This document shows positions 60,953 through 64,000 of a stretch of DNA of 64,000 nt, in pieces; position 1 is the first letter of the stretch, and each line of letters opens with the position of its first letter. The notes beneath the pieces are model-generated. The model searched no databases. It was given only the letters and a program-made list of their open reading frames with translations, and was not told where the DNA came from. The DNA lies in the NCBI RefSeq assembly GCF_023159225.1, contig NC_063181.1, forward strand, positions 18,626,073 through 18,690,072. The letters are read 5' to 3'. The stretch comes from Perognathus longimembris pacificus (lineage: Eukaryota; Chordata; Mammalia; Rodentia; Heteromyidae). Position numbers and translations under genes: made by a program.

Positions 60953-61426
60953 TGTGGGGCGAGCCCGCCCGGATGCCTTGTGTCATAAGAGGTGGTTCAA
61001 GCTGGCCCCGCCTCCCAGCCTTGGGACCACGTGTAGCCAAGATGGTGCCTGGTGGTGAACCCGGAGGCGGTCCTGTGGGCTGTGACGTAGAATTAGGTCA
61101 CCCCTTAGGGAGGTCCTTCAGAGCTCTACCCTGATGGACAGCTCAGACGTCCAATCACAGCCCCTATGTAGGTGCACGTACCCCTCCCCTTCTGCCACCC
61201 TCTGACCCCTTTGAAAGAGAAGCTCATTGCCACCATTAAAGGAGTCTTAGTGCTGACTGGCTCCCAGACTGTCTGTGTGTCCTCCGATGAAAGGGAGACT
61301 GCGTGGCAGTTTATCGGCCCTTTCCTCTTCTTGGCCCATCAGGGTGGAGTGTATTTTCCCATCTCTCCTGCAGCACAGGAGAGCCCAGGAGGCTAAAGAC
61401 CCCCGGGAGGCTAAAAACCCCTGACA
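60953..61426 (+). repeat. 3' LTR of class II ERV
   Basis: 474 bp, starting TGTGGGGCG and ending CTGACA, without the SINE that splits the 5' copy. ATTAAA lies at 61235-61240. Near its 3' end a segment of about 18 bases (ggctaaagaccccc and ggctaaaaacccct) is tandemly repeated, whereas the 5' LTR has one copy. The YY1-like site (61037-61049) has lost its CpG (GGCGCC to GGTGCC). Confidence 0.93.
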
Positions 61427-61432
61427 CACTGT

Positions 61433-61863
61433 TTGTTAATTATTATTAACTAAATGTTCTCTTCTATTTAAATGCGATTGATCACTATATAAGGTGATTG
61501 GGAAAATGCACGAGCATGACATTGGCATGTACATATACTCACATTTAAAATACTTGTTTAGATCAAATTGTTTGACTTCTAGCAATGAAGATACAAAGTA
61601 TGTACCATTTATAATGTGCTTGCACTGCTCCAAGTGATACAATAAAAAGCAACAAATTTCTTAATCAGTAACAAAAGATCCATACTATAGGCTATTTGTT
61701 CTGAGCAGATGCAATTGCTCTACTACCTGAAATTATTTGAAAGTGAAATGTGAATTATCACTTGAAATGAGATAGCACTTATTCATCAGTTATAGAAAAC
61801 TTAAATATCACATAGGAATTAAAGCAGATTTTTTAAACTTTATAAAGTATGCAGAATAATTCT
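61433..61863. other. Unassigned flank right of the ERV
   Basis: AT-rich single-copy-looking sequence between the ERV and the next SINE. No gene recognised. Confidence 0.5.
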
Positions 61864-62090
61864 GAGTTCAAATGCCTGTAATCCTAGCTACACAGGAGGC
61901 TGAGATCTAATGATCATGGTTGGAAATAAAACTAGGCAGGAAAGTCCATAAAAACTATTATCTCCAACTAGCCAGCAAAAAGCTAGAAGTGGAGTTGTGG
62001 CTCAATTGGCCTTGAGGAAAAATATTCATGCACTGTCCAGGCCCTGAGTTCATGCTCCAAAACTGGAATAAAAAGAAATAAATAAAGTGA
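61864..62090 (+). mobile_element. B1-head/ID-tail SINE, plus strand
   Basis: gcctgtaatcctagctacac, aggctgagatctaatgatca, then gttgtggctcaattggcctt and ggccctgagttcatgctcca, ending in an AAAT-rich tail. The ID part has a deletion. Confidence 0.88.
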
Positions 62091-62814
62091 TTTTGATATT
62101 TGATTTGGTCAGTTCATCTAATCATGTTTTTCCCCTAATTTATGAGTTCAATTTTATAACTGCACAGTCAATTGTAATTATAAGGAGAACCTGTAGGATA
62201 TCAACTTTCTCATACCCAAGAGTTTATTGATAGTTAATCAAAGCACAACTAATCAAATATTTCTAATGAAGGTCTGGGAACCCAGCTATAAGAGCTTTGC
62301 TTCTTAAGGCTCTTTGATGAACCACATATTGCCACATAGTGTCATTTTCTTTTCCCATTCCTTTGATCACCTCTATCATCCTGTGTTATACAGGAATGAA
62401 AGTCTTCCTCTGATGGCTCTGTACTTCCCATACCACTCATATTATTCAATTTACTATACTTATGTCTTCACCTAAGGACCTCCTGGTTTCTCATAGTTTG
62501 ACTTCACATATCTTAAATAATTTCCATTCTCCACTCTGATGCTAGAAATTGCTTCTATTTTAAGGCAACAGAAAGTGACCCTCACAATCATAAAATTAAC
62601 CCTAATTAGTGCATGCAAATTACTACTTCCAAAATTTGCCAAGAATTACTTCAGTATGGATGAATGTAAACAGTTAAATTACAGTATCACATCTTCAGAA
62701 TCTAATGTAAATGGTCAAATTATACTACCTGAACTCCAGAATCTACATATCTTATTCTAGCAACTATCCTCTCAAGCCCTTAAGTAATGTGAAGTCCTTT
62801 ACATATCTACAAGA

Positions 62815-62945
62815 CATCTGGGGATAGGGAAACATGCTTGAAACCCTAGCATTTGGGAGGCTGAGGCAGGAGAACTAATAACATGAGAATAGCCTGCAAC
62901 ACACAGCACACACACTCATATATGTATGTATGTATGTATGCATGT
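62815..62945 (+). mobile_element. B1-like monomer with ACAC/TATG tail, plus strand
   Basis: catgcttgaaaccctagcat, gggaggctgaggcaggagaa and cctgcaacac match a 7SL-derived B1 monomer; its tail has expanded into a (TATG)n run at about 62922-62944. Confidence 0.75.
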
Positions 62946-64000
62946 GTGCATTTTTGCCTCAAAATATGGATTTTCAACATGGTAGAAGGGTTCTAAATTT
63001 ACTCTAAGCTGTCAAGCCAGAGGGGAGTACAAAAGTCATGTAGGGCCCTCTATGCATCCACATTTATATCTAAAGTCTCAATGAACATGAAGAAATATAT
63101 TTTTGATTGACTGAAGGCTACTTCTATATTCTTTCTGAGAAAATAAGGAAGAAATAGGCTGCTATCTTCTACAGACATGTTAAAAAATCATTTGAAATCT
63201 CTTTTAGAAATATGATCATGGATTTTACTACCTGCTAAATACAACTTAAATAAAACATATCATATACAAATGTACAAGGCAGATGCAGAAAAAATACCCA
63301 TAGGGTTTATGTGTAACTCAGACCTCATCAGCTTGAATCACAGTTGTTTCTGTAGGGCCCATAGACACTAGAGCTTGCCTGAATACGTGGCAAAAAATCA
63401 GGGCACATGGCAGGATCATTTTCTTGGCATCCATTAACAGATTTCTTGCCAGCCCACAGATTCTGTTCTTCCTGACCCATTCCTATAATATAATACCACT
63501 TATGACTGACTCCCACAGCAAGAAAAAAAATGAAGGAACTATCAATACAGAATTTGTTCTTCCAAAATTCTGGCTTTAGAAGTATATTTTCATCATTTGA
63601 ATGAAAAGAAATATATTAATTAGTCAACTCCTAAGGCTATTAAAAAGGTGTAATGGATAAAATGGATATTAAATATAAAAAATTAACAAATTAGAAAACA
63701 GAAAACATAAAGGCAAAAGATTGTTTTTAGAAAAATTAAAAATCCTAAATAAAATAATATATGAAACAGGCAGAAAGCATAATATACATAGTAATTACCA
63801 AAATGGAAGCATAGTATATAATTGGAAATTCCATTAAACATTTGAAAGATCAGATAAATGAAAATGTTATATAGACACTATAGTGAATAGAAAGGTAAGA
63901 AAAACTCACAAATTCATTTTCTAATTTGAGGCATATTATAGAAAAAAAGGGAAACACATCAATTTAACAATGAATATGATGATTACAAATTAGGAATGAA
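62946..64000. other. Unassigned right end of window
   Basis: Very AT-rich, especially after 63600. No gene, RNA or named repeat recognised. Confidence 0.5.

Larger units (their letters stand above)
56410..61426 (+). mobile_element. Class II (betaretrovirus-like) endogenous retrovirus, defective
   Basis: Order: 5' LTR 56410-57088, primer binding site 57093-57110, interior, polypurine tract about 60935-60952, 3' LTR 60953-61426. The LTRs begin TGTGGGGC and end CTGACA. CACTG occurs just before the 5' LTR (56405-56409) and just after the 3' LTR (61427-61431), a 5-bp duplication that the local sequence could extend to 6. The interior is about 3.8 kb, well short of a full betaretrovirus, and no intact gag, protease, polymerase or envelope frame is present. 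Two later insertions interrupt it. The two LTRs differ at roughly one base in ten by eye, so the insertion is old. Confidence 0.9.

Overview
The window is mammalian nuclear DNA: long introns, roughly 60-65% AT, no compact genes, and many interspersed repeats with poly(A) tails and target-site duplications (TSDs). The dominant repeat is a roughly 200-bp dimeric tRNA/ID-related SINE, present in more than a dozen copies, several with exact TSDs. It looks like the IDL-type SINE described from geomyoid rodents (kangaroo rats, pocket mice, pocket gophers). A geomyoid rodent is therefore the best guess; it rests on recalled repeat family features and no search was run.

One protein-coding gene is supported: the 5' half of ASB5 (ankyrin repeat and SOCS box protein 5), on the minus strand. 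Exon 1 lies at 36740-36935, exon 2 at 4426-4505, exon 3 at 747-854, and the first 57 bases of exon 4 at 1-57, so the gene runs off the left edge. The four pieces encode residues 1-147 of a protein of about 329 residues, with consistent splice phases (1, 0, 0) and canonical GT/AG junctions. The SOCS box that would recruit Elongin B/C and Cullin-5 is outside the window. A promoter-like block with a TATA box, CCAAT box and two CAGCTG E-boxes sits just upstream of exon 1.

From 58 to 36739 the window is ASB5 intron. It holds SINEs of two architectures (ID-dimer, and B1-like head plus ID-like tail), 3' fragments of one L1 family including one with a 5' inversion, simple repeats and unassigned AT-rich sequence.

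From about 37.1 kb to the right edge is the upstream flank of ASB5, with no recognisable gene. Its main landmark is a 5.0-kb class II (betaretrovirus-like) endogenous retrovirus at 56410-61426: two LTRs, a tRNA-Lys-type primer binding site, a polypurine tract and short flanking duplications. It is damaged by a SINE in its 5' LTR and by a second, unrelated solo LTR inserted backwards in its interior. A further probable LTR lies near 46.5-46.9 kb.

I found no CRISPR array, operon, tRNA/rRNA gene or evident new biological system. The most interesting signals are the nested ERV, a compound SINE sharing one TSD, an inverted L1, and the compact candidate muscle promoter of ASB5.
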